Below, one piece after another: positions 38,138 to 47,061 of a DNA stretch of 64,000 nucleotides; the stretch's first letter is position 1; each line of letters opens with the position of its first letter. The notes below the pieces were generated by a model. That model saw only the letters and a list, made by a program, of their open reading frames with translations, ran no database searches and was not told the origin of the DNA. A program made the translations under genes and the position numbers. Origin of the DNA: JADLGL01 sp963667605 (GTDB taxonomy: Bacteria > Pseudomonadota > Alphaproteobacteria > Rhizobiales > Kaistiaceae). The stretch spans positions 124,001 through 188,000 of the forward strand of contig CAXXUZ010000003.1 in the NCBI GenBank assembly GCA_963667605.2. Reading direction: 5' to 3'.

Positions 38138-39199
38138 CGCTTGATGCCCGCGTCTGACAGCGGCGATGATTTTGTCGGGATCCTTTGTCCAGATGAAGGG
38201 CTGCGGATCGTTGTTGGTGTGTTCGAGGAAGCGGTTGATGGTGGCCTGGAGATCGACGATCGAGTGGAAGACGCCGCGCTTGAGACGTTGCTTTGCGAGC
38301 TTTGCGAAGAAACCTTCGACGGCGTTGAGCCAGGAGCAGGATGTTGGGGTGAAGTGGAAGAAGGTCCGCGGATGGCACGTAAGCCACCCGCGGACCTTGG
38401 GATGCTTGTGGGCGGCGTAGTTGTCGAGGATCACATGGACCAGCTTTCCCGCGGGCACGTCGGCCTCGATGGCGTTGAGGAAGCGAATGAACTCTTGGTG
38501 TCGATGGCGCTGCATGCACCGGCCGATGACACGCCCTTCGAGCACGTTCAGCGCGGCGAACAGCGTGGTCGTGCCGTGCCGCTTGTAGTCATGCGTCATC
38601 GTGCCCGCGCGTCCCGTCTTCATCGGCAGCCCGGGTTGGGTGCGGTCGAGCGCCTGGATCTGGCTCTTCTCGTCAACCGACAGGACAACGGCGTGCGCCG
38701 GCGGATCGACATAAAGGCCGACGATGTCCCGCAGCTTGGGAATGAACTCCGGGTCACGCGACAGCTTGAACTGCCGGACCCGGTGGGGCTGAAGCCCGTG
38801 CGCCCGCCAGATGCGCTGTACCGCGCTGACGCTGATGCCGACCGTCTTGGCCATCGCCGGCGCCGTCCAATGTGTCGCCTCGTGGCGCGGCGCACTCAGC
38901 GTCAGCGCGACGACGCGGTCAGCGATTTCCCGGCCGAGCGGCGGAACGCGCGAGGGTCGCGTCTTGTCCCGCAGCAACCCCTCGACACCCTCGTGCATGA
39001 AGCGCTCCTGCCAACGCCAAACCGCTGTCTTGCTCTTGCCGGTGCGGCGCATGATCTCGACCGTGCCGAGACCATCCCCGCTCAGAAGGACGATCCGTGC
39101 CCGCCACACGTGTTTCTGCCGGCTGTTCCGGTCCGCAACGACCGCTTCGAGACGAGCACGGTCGGCGGTACTCACATCGACGATGATTCCTGGCCGCAT
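38120..39199 (-). CDS. IS630-family transposase, copy 3
   Basis: Intact DDE transposase. It differs from copies 1 and 2 at a few residues, including RTFFHFTP for RFFFHFTP caused by the quasipalindrome change, just before the SWLNAVEGFF motif carrying the catalytic glutamate. The stop TAG is again target-derived (38122-38120). Confidence 0.92.
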   Translation of the reverse strand: MRPGIIVDVSTADRARLEAVVADRNSRQKHVWRARIVLLSGDGLGTVEIMRRTGKSKTAVWRWQERFMHEGVEGLLRDKTRPSRVPPLGREIADRVVALTLSAPRHEATHWTAPAMAKTVGISVSAVQRIWRAHGLQPHRVRQFKLSRDPEFIPKLRDIVGLYVDPPAHAVVLSVDEKSQIQALDRTQPGLPMKTGRAGTMTHDYKRHGTTTLFAALNVLEGRVIGRCMQRHRHQEFIRFLNAIEADVPAGKLVHVILDNYAAHKHPKVRGWLTCHPRTFFHFTPTSCSWLNAVEGFFAKLAKQRLKRGVFHSIVDLQATINRFLEHTNNDPQPFIWTKDPDKIIAAVRRGHQALDSIH

Positions 39200-39268
39200 G
39201 CGCCAGACTCGCACACAACGTGCCCGGCGAGAATCCCTCGCGGGATTCAAACGTCAAATTTTATCCAC
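38123..39268 (-). mobile_element. IS630-family insertion sequence, copy 3 (1146 bp)
   Basis: Flanked by TA at 38121-38122 and 39269-39270 in a CTAG target inside the 3' end of the MmeI-like gene. Near 38361 it carries AAGGTCCGCGG where copies 1 and 2 have AAAAAGCGCGG, making a perfect 11-bp inverted repeat with CCGCGGACCTT downstream. Confidence 0.94.
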
Positions 39269-39270
39269 TA

Positions 39271-39342
39271 GGAGCAAGAATGAAGAAAACCGCGGTACGT
39301 AGAAAAAGAAGCAAACCAACCGCCAGGACAATACGCTCATGA
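39271..39342 (+). pseudogene. Displaced C-terminal tail of the MmeI-like gene
   Basis: Joined to 38120 after removal of IS630 copy 3 and one TA, this stretch reads LGARMKKTAVRRKRS and on to a TGA at 39340-39342. The tail is lysine/arginine-rich as in related enzymes, supporting that it was the native 3' end. Confidence 0.75.
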
Positions 39343-39443
39343 CCAAAGAGGGTGCGTATATCAAGATCCAGAACCATTCCAGATTACTTCTTTTCACGAA
39401 GCGTCTAACTTTGCAATATACATTAGCCGGTACGGAGATTTGA
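39339..39443 (+). CDS. Short open frame coupled to the MmeI-like gene's original stop
   Basis: ATG 39339 overlaps the original stop of the MmeI-like gene (ATGA), hinting at a once-coupled downstream gene. It encodes only 34 residues (MTKEGAYIKIQNHSRLLLFT...) and the sequence becomes AT-rich after about 39355, so it is probably a truncated start fused to foreign DNA. Confidence 0.3.
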   Translation: MTKEGAYIKIQNHSRLLLFTKRLTLQYTLAGTEI

Positions 39444-39464
39444 TTTTTTCTAGGTACAACATTT

Positions 39465-40185
39465 GTGACCATATTCGGCAATATCTATATGTACCCTCAA
39501 ACACACTGCGAAGATAATCGTATCAACGGTAAGCTACTGAATGCATATATCGACCTTGAGTTGACTTATTTGTTCATGATGAGGGACGTCCACTTGGCAG
39601 GTGGCACACATAATCAGTTGCATTCAGCAGGAAAGACTGAGTCAGGATCGGTACGTCAAGATTTCGAGTTGTTTTCTGGAAAGATGAAAATTTTGAATGC
39701 TTTATCGGCCTGTCTTTTAGAGTTCGTGCATTTTGGGATAAATACATTGGGATCCTATTTCTGCTATATGAATGATCAAAATCTGATAAATTTGTCCGAG
39801 TAAAGAGCAGAAAAAATACTTTGTCAATAATCCTGAAGATTGGCCAGAAATCTCGTTGCATTTCCGAAAGTGCCTAACAAATGTCGTTAGAACGTGGCTT
39901 ATCCATTCGGAGCAAAGGGAAGCGGCTAGAGAAATTGACAAGATCAATTTCATTGTTGATTTTCCAGATCCGTTTTTGAAAATAATGGGTGATCTGATAG
40001 TAATGACGGATGCAATTAGGACGGCTGAGGCACACGGTACCGGAATCTTGCGAAAGTGGTCTTTAGCTAAGGTTCCGATAGATAGATCAAGAGATTTTTC
40101 TCTCGTTAATCACTGGAATGTTGTCAACGAGTTTATGCACGCTTTGCGCGCGACGATTGGAGAATATCCCATTCGGAATTCATAG
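39465..40185 (+). pseudogene. AT-rich orphan gene of unknown function, one-base frameshift
   Basis: Two adjacent frames appear to be one protein of roughly 230 aa. The first (39465-39803; start GTG 39465 or ATG 39489) contains NGKLLNAYIDLELTYLFMMR; the second is open from about 39801 (SKEQKKYFVNNPEDWPEISL) and ends MHALRATIGEYPIRNS at 40185. The join is near 39795-39805. Composition is clearly more AT-rich than the surroundings, and the 3' end overlaps the end of a recombinase on the other strand. The mostly helical sequence recalls HEPN-like helical proteins only loosely; no family is claimed. It may be an island cargo gene. Confidence 0.45.
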
Positions 40186-41322
40186 CCTCGTTGATAACGG
40201 CTCCAACCTTCTCCGCCGTCTCGACCAGATGCGCATCGGCAAGGTGGGCGTAGCCCGCCGTGGTGCGGTGCCGACGATGGCCGAGCAGCTTGCGACCAGC
40301 GGCAGGTTCTCGCCCGCCATGACGGCCTGGCTGGCGGCGGTGTGCCGAAGGTCATGCAGGCGCAGCCTGTCGAGTCTCGCGTCTTCGCAGACCGCGCGCC
40401 AACAGGTGACGAGGCTGTATTCCCCGCGCCCTTCCGCGTATCCCGGAAACAGGAACACGTCCGGTTTTCGGTTTCCGGGCGGCGCGTCGATGATTGCCCG
40501 CGCGGCCTTGCCGAGCGGCACCGCACGCGGGCCGGTCTTGGAGTCCGCCAGATTGAGCGCGTCGTCGCCGATGTCTCGCCAACGCAGATTGAGAACCTCG
40601 CTCCGGCGGCACCCGGTGAGCGCCAGCAGCCGGATGGCGGCGACGGCCTCGGGCCGTTGTTCCTCGCGGGCGTCGAGCCCGCGCCCGAGCCGGGCCAGTT
40701 CGTCGGTGTCGAGGAACCGGGCCACGTTGCATCTCGGGTTCCTCCTGATGCCGAGGCAGGGATTGGCGTCGCGCTCGCGCAATCCCCATTCCTCGGCCCG
40801 GAACAACATCGCGCGCAGAATCTCGAAGGCGCGGTTGGCCGCGCCGGGCTTGTCCCTGCTCGCCGCGTCGAACCACGCAGCCACGTTCTCGGGGCTGATG
40901 CGGTCGAGCGGCATCCTGCCGAAGGCGGCCAGGATGCGGGCCTTGAGGTAGATGCGCACCGTTTTGCGTCCCGAGGGCTTCCAGAGCGGATCGCAGCGCC
41001 GCAGATACTCTTGGGCGAAGTCCCGGAAGGCCGGAGCCTCCTTCTCGCGCCTGATGTCGTCGGCGAGGTTCTGGCCCGCGCGGATGCGCCCGAGCATGTC
41101 GCGGGCGCGGCGGCGGGCTTCGGCCAGTTCCATCTCGCCGTAACGGGCGATGACGATGCGCCGGCTTCGTCCTTCGATGCGGGCCTGCACGATCCAGACC
41201 TTGCGGCCTGACGGGTGAATGCGGAGCCCGAAGCCGGTGAGAACTTTGTCGAACAGGATTGTGTCCTTGCCGGTGGACCTGCTCTCGCGGGCAAGGCGTC
41301 GGGTGAGGTCAAATGTGGACAT
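40133..41322 (-). pseudogene. Tyrosine recombinase, second of a pair (copy 2), frameshifted near the active site
   Basis: A phage-type integrase starting at ATG 41322 with GFGLRIHPSGRKVWIVQARI, LTGCRRSEVLNLRWRDIG and LHDLRHTAASQAVM. After ENLPLV (about 40290-40300) one base is missing; the expected GKLLGHRRHRTTAGYAHLAD continues in another frame and would run to a TAA at 40133. The uninterrupted frame ends at 40180 with a scrambled C-terminus lacking the catalytic tyrosine. Its start overlaps the end of the upstream recombinase by 14 bp. It is the counterpart of 16019-17193. Confidence 0.85.
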
Positions 41323-42550
41323 AGCGGAACTCTCCCCTGGGCTGTGCAGCGCATCCAGCCTCGGCCGGGCGGACAGCGCGGGACTGCCTTCCGCCTGTCC
41401 CGCCTCCGGACAGGGCGGCCTGGATACGCGCCGATACGCGGTCGGCGGCGTCGGATGCGGACCGGTCGGAAAGGTGGACGTATCGCTCGGTGGTCTCGAC
41501 CAGGGCGTGACCCAGGAGCTTGGCGATGGTGACCATGTCCACGCCGTTCATGGCGGCGACCGAGGCCCAGCTATGCCTCAAATCGTGAACCCGCAATCCG
41601 GGCAGACCTGCCTCGTTGCGGATGCGGTGCCATTGGTACTCGATGCCCTCGAAGTGGCGCGTCGGAGGTCGCGCGGGAAACAGGAACGGGCAATCCGTGC
41701 TGTAGCGCGGGATGGCGTCGATGACCGCACGGGCGGCGCTCGAAAGCCAGACCGTGCGCGGCCCGGACTTCGAGTCGGGAAGCATGATCCGTTTTCCCTT
41801 GAGTCAGTCCCATTCGAGCGAGGCGATCTCGCCGAAGCGGCATCCGGTCAGCATCAGCAAACGGACAATGGCGACGATATGGGGGCACCAGAACTCGTCG
41901 CGGGTGAGCACGGCGTTGAGCCGGGCCATTTCCTCCGCCGTCAGGAACCGCTCCTTTGCCTGCACCCGGTAACGCTTCGTCTTCTTGCAGGGATTGGAGT
42001 TGTGGCGGCGGTATCCCCAAAGCTCGGCCATCCTCATCATCACGGAGAGGGTCGGCATGGAGCGGTTGGCGTTGCCGGGCGTCCCGGCCATGGAGGCGAA
42101 CCAGTCCCTGACGTGTTCGACGGCGATCTCGTCCACCGCAAGGTGGCCGAAGGCGGGCAGGATGTGCTTGCGCACGATATAGGCGCTGCTGGCCAGGGTG
42201 CGGGGTTTCCAGTGCCGGGCGTAGCGTTCGAGGAACTCGTCGGCGAATTCGTTCATCGGGTGCCCCGGCGTCCTGGGGCCATTGCCTGTCTTCACCGGCT
42301 CGATGTAGCTGGCGATCAGCCTGCGGGCCTCGCGGCGCGCCTCGGGGACGGTCATGGTGTCGGCGTTGCCGATCCAGGCATAGCGTCTGAGCCCGCGCAC
42401 CATGCGGGCGAGGAAGAAGCTTCTGACGCCGGAGGGCTGGATCGACAGGCCCAGCCCGGCGATCCCGTCGTCGCGGATTTCGTATTTGGTGGCGCGGGGC
42501 TTGGCGGCGCGGATGCGCCGGGCGAAGGTGGATTTCGATTTGTCTGCCAT
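41309..42550 (-). pseudogene. Tyrosine recombinase, first of a pair (copy 2), internal TGA
   Basis: ATG 42550 begins MADKSKSTFARRIRAAKP. The arm-binding (IRDDGIAGLGLSIQPSGVRS), core-binding and catalytic regions are collinear with the gene at 14891-16015. An in-frame TGA at 41806-41804 follows LTGCRFGEIASLEWD; six codons later the same frame resumes with LPDSKSGPRTVWLSS and goes on to HDLRHSWAS, LLGHALVETT and the tyrosine in ERYVHLS. The residue at the stop is probably a former Trp or Arg. The gene is dead unless the stop is read through. Confidence 0.88.
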
Positions 42551-42719
42551 GGTTGCGGCTCCCTGTTCGGGCCGCGCGGCCGAGCGGTAGTACAGGAAGC
42601 AGCCGCGGCGGCGTTTCGTCGAGGAAGCCGTGCGGCGGGACGGGACGGGGTGAGCGGTAAGGCTCTGTAGCTAGGGGATTTTATGCCCCTTCATGCGATG
42701 GCGGACACTGGCAGGAAGG

Positions 42720-42748
42720 GCATCAACGATGCGTCGGGTGTGGAACCC
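42720..42748 (+). repeat. Candidate attachment-site repeat, right copy
   Basis: Begins GCATCAACGATGCGTCGGGT and continues GTGGAACCC. It lies 170 bp upstream of the first recombinase of the pair, and matches 33271-33299 in direct orientation. Confidence 0.6.
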
Positions 42749-42790
42749 GAACACGGCGTCATCCGAAATGCTGCCTCTCCCCGATCCCTG

Positions 42791-44215
42791 CTAATCCTCG
42801 GCAGGTGGAAAGCCCGCATCGTTTGACCCTTCCAAATCGCGGGGTTGATCTGACTCCGACTCCAAGACGCCGTCCACATTGCGCTCTTCGCTTGCTTCGA
42901 CAATATCGGTGTCCTGGATTGGATCGCGCTTATCGATCGATGGAGGTGACGGAGCCCAGGGTCGTAAGTTCTGGCCGATTCGGTCGTAGAACTCCGGAAT
43001 AAGGTTTTCCAAGTCTTCTATGAAGGTTCGTCGTCCAGAGAACCGGCCAGCGATATCTCTGATCATGACAACTTCGAAGCTCGTTGGTGTCGCACCCGTA
43101 TGCCCGCTCTCAAGACACCTTGGGTCTGACTGGATCTCCGTTAAAGACGCCTGAGTTGGCCCCCCTCTTCCACGCCAAAACGCCCGAACGATCACATCGT
43201 CGCCATCAACGCCTCGCAACTGCCGAACGAGCCGGTTTACCCTCGCGCTGGCTCGCTTCTTGTCACTCGGAGCATTTAGCTTCATGGAGCAAGAGATCGT
43301 TCGCCGTTGTAGATTTGCTGTTACTTCCAGATCACTTGCAGCATTCGGTACACTGAAGGCACAGCGTAATTCCAGGGAAGCAATCAACGAATCGCATGCA
43401 TCTCGGAGCCGATGTGCGGGATCTGCCTGATGCTTACGCGAAAGGCGGATACCGACCCGTTCACCAATACGACGGCTCAATAACAGACATATATCTCGCT
43501 CCTCCTGATGCCAGCTTGCAACGGTGTTTTCAATCTCGGGCGAGGATCGCTTGAACTGCTGCTCATCACGAACCCCAAGAACAAGCGACCGCCACTCTGA
43601 ATTCATTTGATCAAAACGCTTGATCCCAGAACTCGGATGTTCGAAATAGCGCGCCATCTCCTCAAGAATAAATGCTTGTTCGCGACTAATCCCTTCGTCA
43701 TCTCTCAAAATTAGTGATGCTTGCGTGAGTACGCTAATCCACGAAAGATGAAAAAAATCTACACGATTACTAAGCCTCTTTGGAACTGAGTACGGAACAT
43801 GTGATGGCAAGGGTGCGAGTTGATTCGACAATGTAATAACAGCATCGATTCCTAATTCACGCGCTAACTCTGCATATCTATGTACTTGCTCTTCGCTTAT
43901 CTCGTTATTGTCAATTTTTGCTTCAAGAAGTGCTGTCCACCGGGATTTGTGCGTCAATAGGCTTAAGACACCGTCGGGTCGGTCTTTTCTGCTTCCATCG
44001 GCAGCCACAAGCTCAACCTCTGTATAGCTGTGGAGATCAGATGTCTTTCCCATCCTAACCCCACAACGCTCCAATAATTGTTCGGCAAACAGAGGCACCA
44101 CGGACAATGTCGCAAGCAGAACGGATACTATCCGCTCTTCCTTGCGGGAATCGGCAACGGTAGGGATGAGCCTAGCACGTAAGGCGTTTTTCAAAATATC
44201 ATCAAGAGCATTCAT
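42791..44215 (-). CDS. PD-(D/E)XK-like nuclease-fold protein
   Basis: A 474-aa protein. Residues about 65-150 contain YTEVELVAADGS, the aspartate of RPDGVLSL and the E-x-K of WTALLEAKIDNNEI, followed by EEQVHRYAELARELGIDAVITLSNQ. This D...EXK spacing is typical of PD-(D/E)XK nucleases. The C-terminal 300 residues have no recognised domain and the last 60 are acidic and probably disordered. It lies outside the right island repeat but next to it, followed downstream in the region by a GIY-YIG-like gene, so a defence role is plausible but unproven. A short gene upstream overlaps its start by 4 bp. Confidence 0.65.
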   Translation of the reverse strand: MNALDDILKNALRARLIPTVADSRKEERIVSVLLATLSVVPLFAEQLLERCGVRMGKTSDLHSYTEVELVAADGSRKDRPDGVLSLLTHKSRWTALLEAKIDNNEISEEQVHRYAELARELGIDAVITLSNQLAPLPSHVPYSVPKRLSNRVDFFHLSWISVLTQASLILRDDEGISREQAFILEEMARYFEHPSSGIKRFDQMNSEWRSLVLGVRDEQQFKRSSPEIENTVASWHQEERDICLLLSRRIGERVGIRLSRKHQADPAHRLRDACDSLIASLELRCAFSVPNAASDLEVTANLQRRTISCSMKLNAPSDKKRASARVNRLVRQLRGVDGDDVIVRAFWRGRGGPTQASLTEIQSDPRCLESGHTGATPTSFEVVMIRDIAGRFSGRRTFIEDLENLIPEFYDRIGQNLRPWAPSPPSIDKRDPIQDTDIVEASEERNVDGVLESESDQPRDLEGSNDAGFPPAED

Positions 44216-44251
44216 GATGACTGCTTTCCTTTGTTAAGGCCGGAGTGAGAC

Positions 44252-44488
44252 TCAGCTATCTCCGATTCGCCGACCGCCGCCCCGCACAACCGAACTCTCT
44301 CCGCGCGAACCGCGGCCCTTGGAGTCGTTCTGTCTGATTGGTTCGAGGATCGCACAGGGGTTTCCAGCCATTCGGCGAATCCACAACCCTTCCAACAATT
44401 GACTGCGCATCCGTACAGAACGAGCAACGAGCGTTCGGCCGTCTGGGAGCCTCAGCCAGGGCGCATCCGGTTCTCCTCGATCAGCCAT
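44252..44488 (-). CDS. Small hypothetical protein upstream of the nuclease-like gene
   Basis: A 78-aa frame (MADRGEPDAPWLRLPDGRTL...) with a basic, glycine-rich tail. It ends 36 bp before the nuclease-like gene. An overlapping frame (44212-44427) also runs into the nuclease start, so which frame is real, or whether a frameshift joins them, is unclear. Confidence 0.4.
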   Translation of the reverse strand: MADRGEPDAPWLRLPDGRTLVARSVRMRSQLLEGLWIRRMAGNPCAILEPIRQNDSKGRGSRGESSVVRGGGRRIGDS

Positions 44489-44536
44489 TAGCCGGGTGCA
44501 GGATCGGCTCTGGTGTGCCCGGAAGCAAGGAAAGGA

Positions 44537-45189
44537 TCAGGAGTAGTCATCCGCCTGATCCACAAGCGTCTCCAACTTGGTGAGAAATTCAGGCTCATGT
44601 TTGCGGCCGACATGGTTGCTCTGCCAGAGGCCGGACTCCCTCACCTTGCCTCGATCGCAGTCGTGCCCAAGCCATCGCCCGGTTGAAGGATCAATCGGGT
44701 TCTCTTCTCCATATTCGCTCAACAACCCTATGGAGTTCCGTTCAATGTAGTCTCGCTGGCATCGCCCCCTTACCGGGAGGAAAATTAGGGTCATCGGCCA
44801 TATGTGGTCGCTTATCAGCGCTTGCACCTGGGCAGCGTTTCCAAGTTGTCCATCCCGTGGCCATTTCTTTGGGCCTAGGCTACGGTCGCGACGGCAGACG
44901 GCGTTTCCCACGAGATTTCTAAACACCGAGCCGCGCCGTCTTTGGGACGGCTGATCAGTACCACGATGTTTGTCTAGTCGGCTCCACAGGGTAGTTTTCT
45001 CTCCCCTCCTCAATGCATGGGACCTACCCGAACAATGCGGTCGCCATTTCCGCTGCCGGTCCTTTTTTCACCGTCTCCGTAGAAGAAATACACGCCTCTC
45101 TTGGGCCAATTCATTTTGCCATCGCACTCGCCGAGTACTCGTTTTCCCCCAATATTGCGCTCCAGCCTGCTCATTAGCTTATCCCGCAT
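44537..45189 (-). pseudogene. GIY-YIG-like protein, one-base frameshift
   Basis: The N-terminal part (from ATG 45189 or further upstream) contains WPKRGVYFFYGDGEK and DRIVRVG; the next segment THALRRGEKTTLWSRLDKHRGT is in another frame, so one base is missing at about 45017-45024. The C-terminal part continues RGSVFRNLVGNAV and ends GLWQSNHVGRKHEPEFLTKL. The order GVYFFY...VRVGTHAL...LWSRLxxHRG is that of a family of GIY-YIG-domain proteins found around defence genes. Without the frameshift the protein would be about 217 aa. Function is inferred from fold only. Confidence 0.6.
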
Positions 45190-45267
45190 TTCCCAGATAA
45201 GCCTATGGCTATAAACGTGATTCTGGTTTAGGAATCAAAGCGTTATAGGGGGATTTGGGGTGTTGAT

Positions 45268-45936
45268 ATGGCTTACCCGATGGGTGGCACGAGATCGTCA
45301 ACGATCTTGTCGGTGGTTTGCCGGTGATGGTCACCTATCGCCCGCTGTGCAACAGCGCTGTTGAACCGTGGACGGACAGGTGCTCGACTTCGGGAACACC
45401 GGCAAACTTCGATTCTTCGACATGGTCATGTACGATTCTCGGCGAGAGCGTTGGTCGGGGCTCTTGCCGAAACAAAACTGGAACTCATCCCCTCTCGATT
45501 GATGAGCTGGGGAGAGTTCCGCGCCGATTATCCAAATGGTCAGGTGCTGGTGCCAAACGACGAGGGGATGAGGCCGTATTGGATGAACCCTTACCTTGGC
45601 TACGATACCAGCCTGGCACCTCGCTTTGATGGACAGCTGCCGACCGGAATGCGCGCAATGGAGCGGGTTGTTCTCATTCGAACTGATCCACCGATAGCGC
45701 TGACACTCGCGTTAATCGAGCAGGAAGGCGTGATCGAGGAGAACGGCGTGATCATCCGGTGGAAGCCCGGTCAAGCCTCTGCTCTGGATGCCGGCCGCAT
45801 CGAAGACGGGCGTGACGTCGGCGGCGTCGGGATAGTGCGCATCGAAAACGGCGCGGAAATCCCTGTGGTGCACGACGTGACATTCGCTTTCGCGGTCAGC
45901 ATCTTCGAACCATTCACGCCGATCCGAACCGAATAA
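45268..45936 (+). pseudogene. DUF3179 family protein, several frameshifts
   Basis: Segments of one DUF3179 protein appear in alternating frames: WHEIVNDLVGGLPVMVTYRP and LCNSAV near 45287-45360, then DGQVLDFGNTGKLRFFDMVM near 45372-45430, then ETKLELIPSRLMSWGEFRAD and on to the stop at 45936 in the original direction. At least two indels and probably a deletion around 45465 separate them. The C-terminal 150 residues are uninterrupted (LVPNDEGMRPYWMNPYLGYD). The function of DUF3179 proteins is unknown. Confidence 0.75.
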
Positions 45937-46224
45937 TTGAGTCTCCGAGTATCGGCACAGACAGGCAGCCTTACAGCAGTTGCTCTATCCGAGGCGCACC
46001 AGCGATGTCAGAAAATTCATAACAAGAGCGGTTGCGAGAAGGCTGCCAGCCAACGATAAAACGTAGATGATGAACGGCTTTCATTCCCGAAATCCAGCGA
46101 TCGCGAACAAGGCCCTGGACGCACGCCGCTTCGGCTGAGGTCATCAGCAACGAGCTGGACTACGCCGACAATAGTCGCACTGTCGGGCATGTTTCGAAGG
46201 TGGGCGATCTATATGCTGGGGTGC

Positions 46225-46650
46225 CTACTGGCGTGGTGGCGAGCTTGGTGGCAGTTGCCTCACTTCGGCCCTCAGTTTCTCTGCGAAATCCAGGGCATCT
46301 TGATTCTTCATGGCAAGGGTCACCGGAACACCCTCCGAGGTCCGAAACTGCATGGCTATCGACTGCCCGTTTGGGTCGCGGCCCCACCTGGGAAGGCCAA
46401 TCACATGGTACGCGACCTTGATGTCGTCCGGGTGTTGGATCGGACGGCCAGCGCGCGCCTCTGCGGCTGCCGCGCCATAGGTTCGAAGGTTGGTAATGAA
46501 CGTCGCCAGCATCTGATGCGGGCACATGTACCAATGCAACTCGTCGCCGACAGGGATTCCGATCGCCACATCCTCACCCGAGTTCTGCGCGCCGCCGCTC
46601 GGTCCGCCGGTTATCGTCTTCGCGTTCGCAATATCGTCTTCGATAGTCAT
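46225..46650 (-). CDS. Hypothetical protein
   Basis: A 141-aa soluble protein (MTIEDDIANAKTITGGPSGG...) with a central region HWYMCPHQMLATFITNLR and a C-terminal part that reads like a small ligand-binding or regulatory fold (SIAMQFRTSEGVPVTLAMKN). Family not recognised. About 290 bp separate it from the DUF3179 remnant; that gap shows no gene. Confidence 0.55.
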   Translation of the reverse strand: MTIEDDIANAKTITGGPSGGAQNSGEDVAIGIPVGDELHWYMCPHQMLATFITNLRTYGAAAAEARAGRPIQHPDDIKVAYHVIGLPRWGRDPNGQSIAMQFRTSEGVPVTLAMKNQDALDFAEKLRAEVRQLPPSSPPRQ

Positions 46651-47061
46651 GTATCCCTCCCCTGAGCCGTTGAGCCCGACGATAACACCAGTGCGAGTTA
46701 GACTCGACGCTTTGTGCTGAGTGGCCTGACTGGGAGAATCAGAAGGGCGAGATTATCTGTTGGAGGAGCGAGAACGAAAGAGTCGCCCTGTCGCTGAAGC
46801 CAGGCCCCAGGCCGGCTGCTGCGCCCTTGATCCTTGCAGAGCGATTATCGCCAAAAGGATAGCGGTCGCAGCCCCTGTCGTTGCAGCCCACTAGAGCTCT
46901 TGGATCGCCACGGCGCCAGTAATGGCAGTCAGTCCGGCGCCTCTTAGGTTTCGCGCCGCCGAGTTGAACGGGCTGATTAGCTCGGCCGCACGGTGGCCGG
47001 CGGCAGGTCTCGACCAAACCGACACTCCGGCACGTTCACGTTGCTGCCGGGTCGGGCAGTG
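46651..47061. other. Intergenic region
   Basis: About 410 bp between two minus-strand genes. No gene with family features seen; the last part may carry the 3' untranslated region of the pentapeptide gene. Confidence 0.4.

Noticed and set aside
41219..42670. A 483-codon plus-strand open frame opposite the second recombinase pair
   Set aside because: The minus strand contains clear integrase motifs across its in-frame stop; the plus-strand frame has no recognisable domain.
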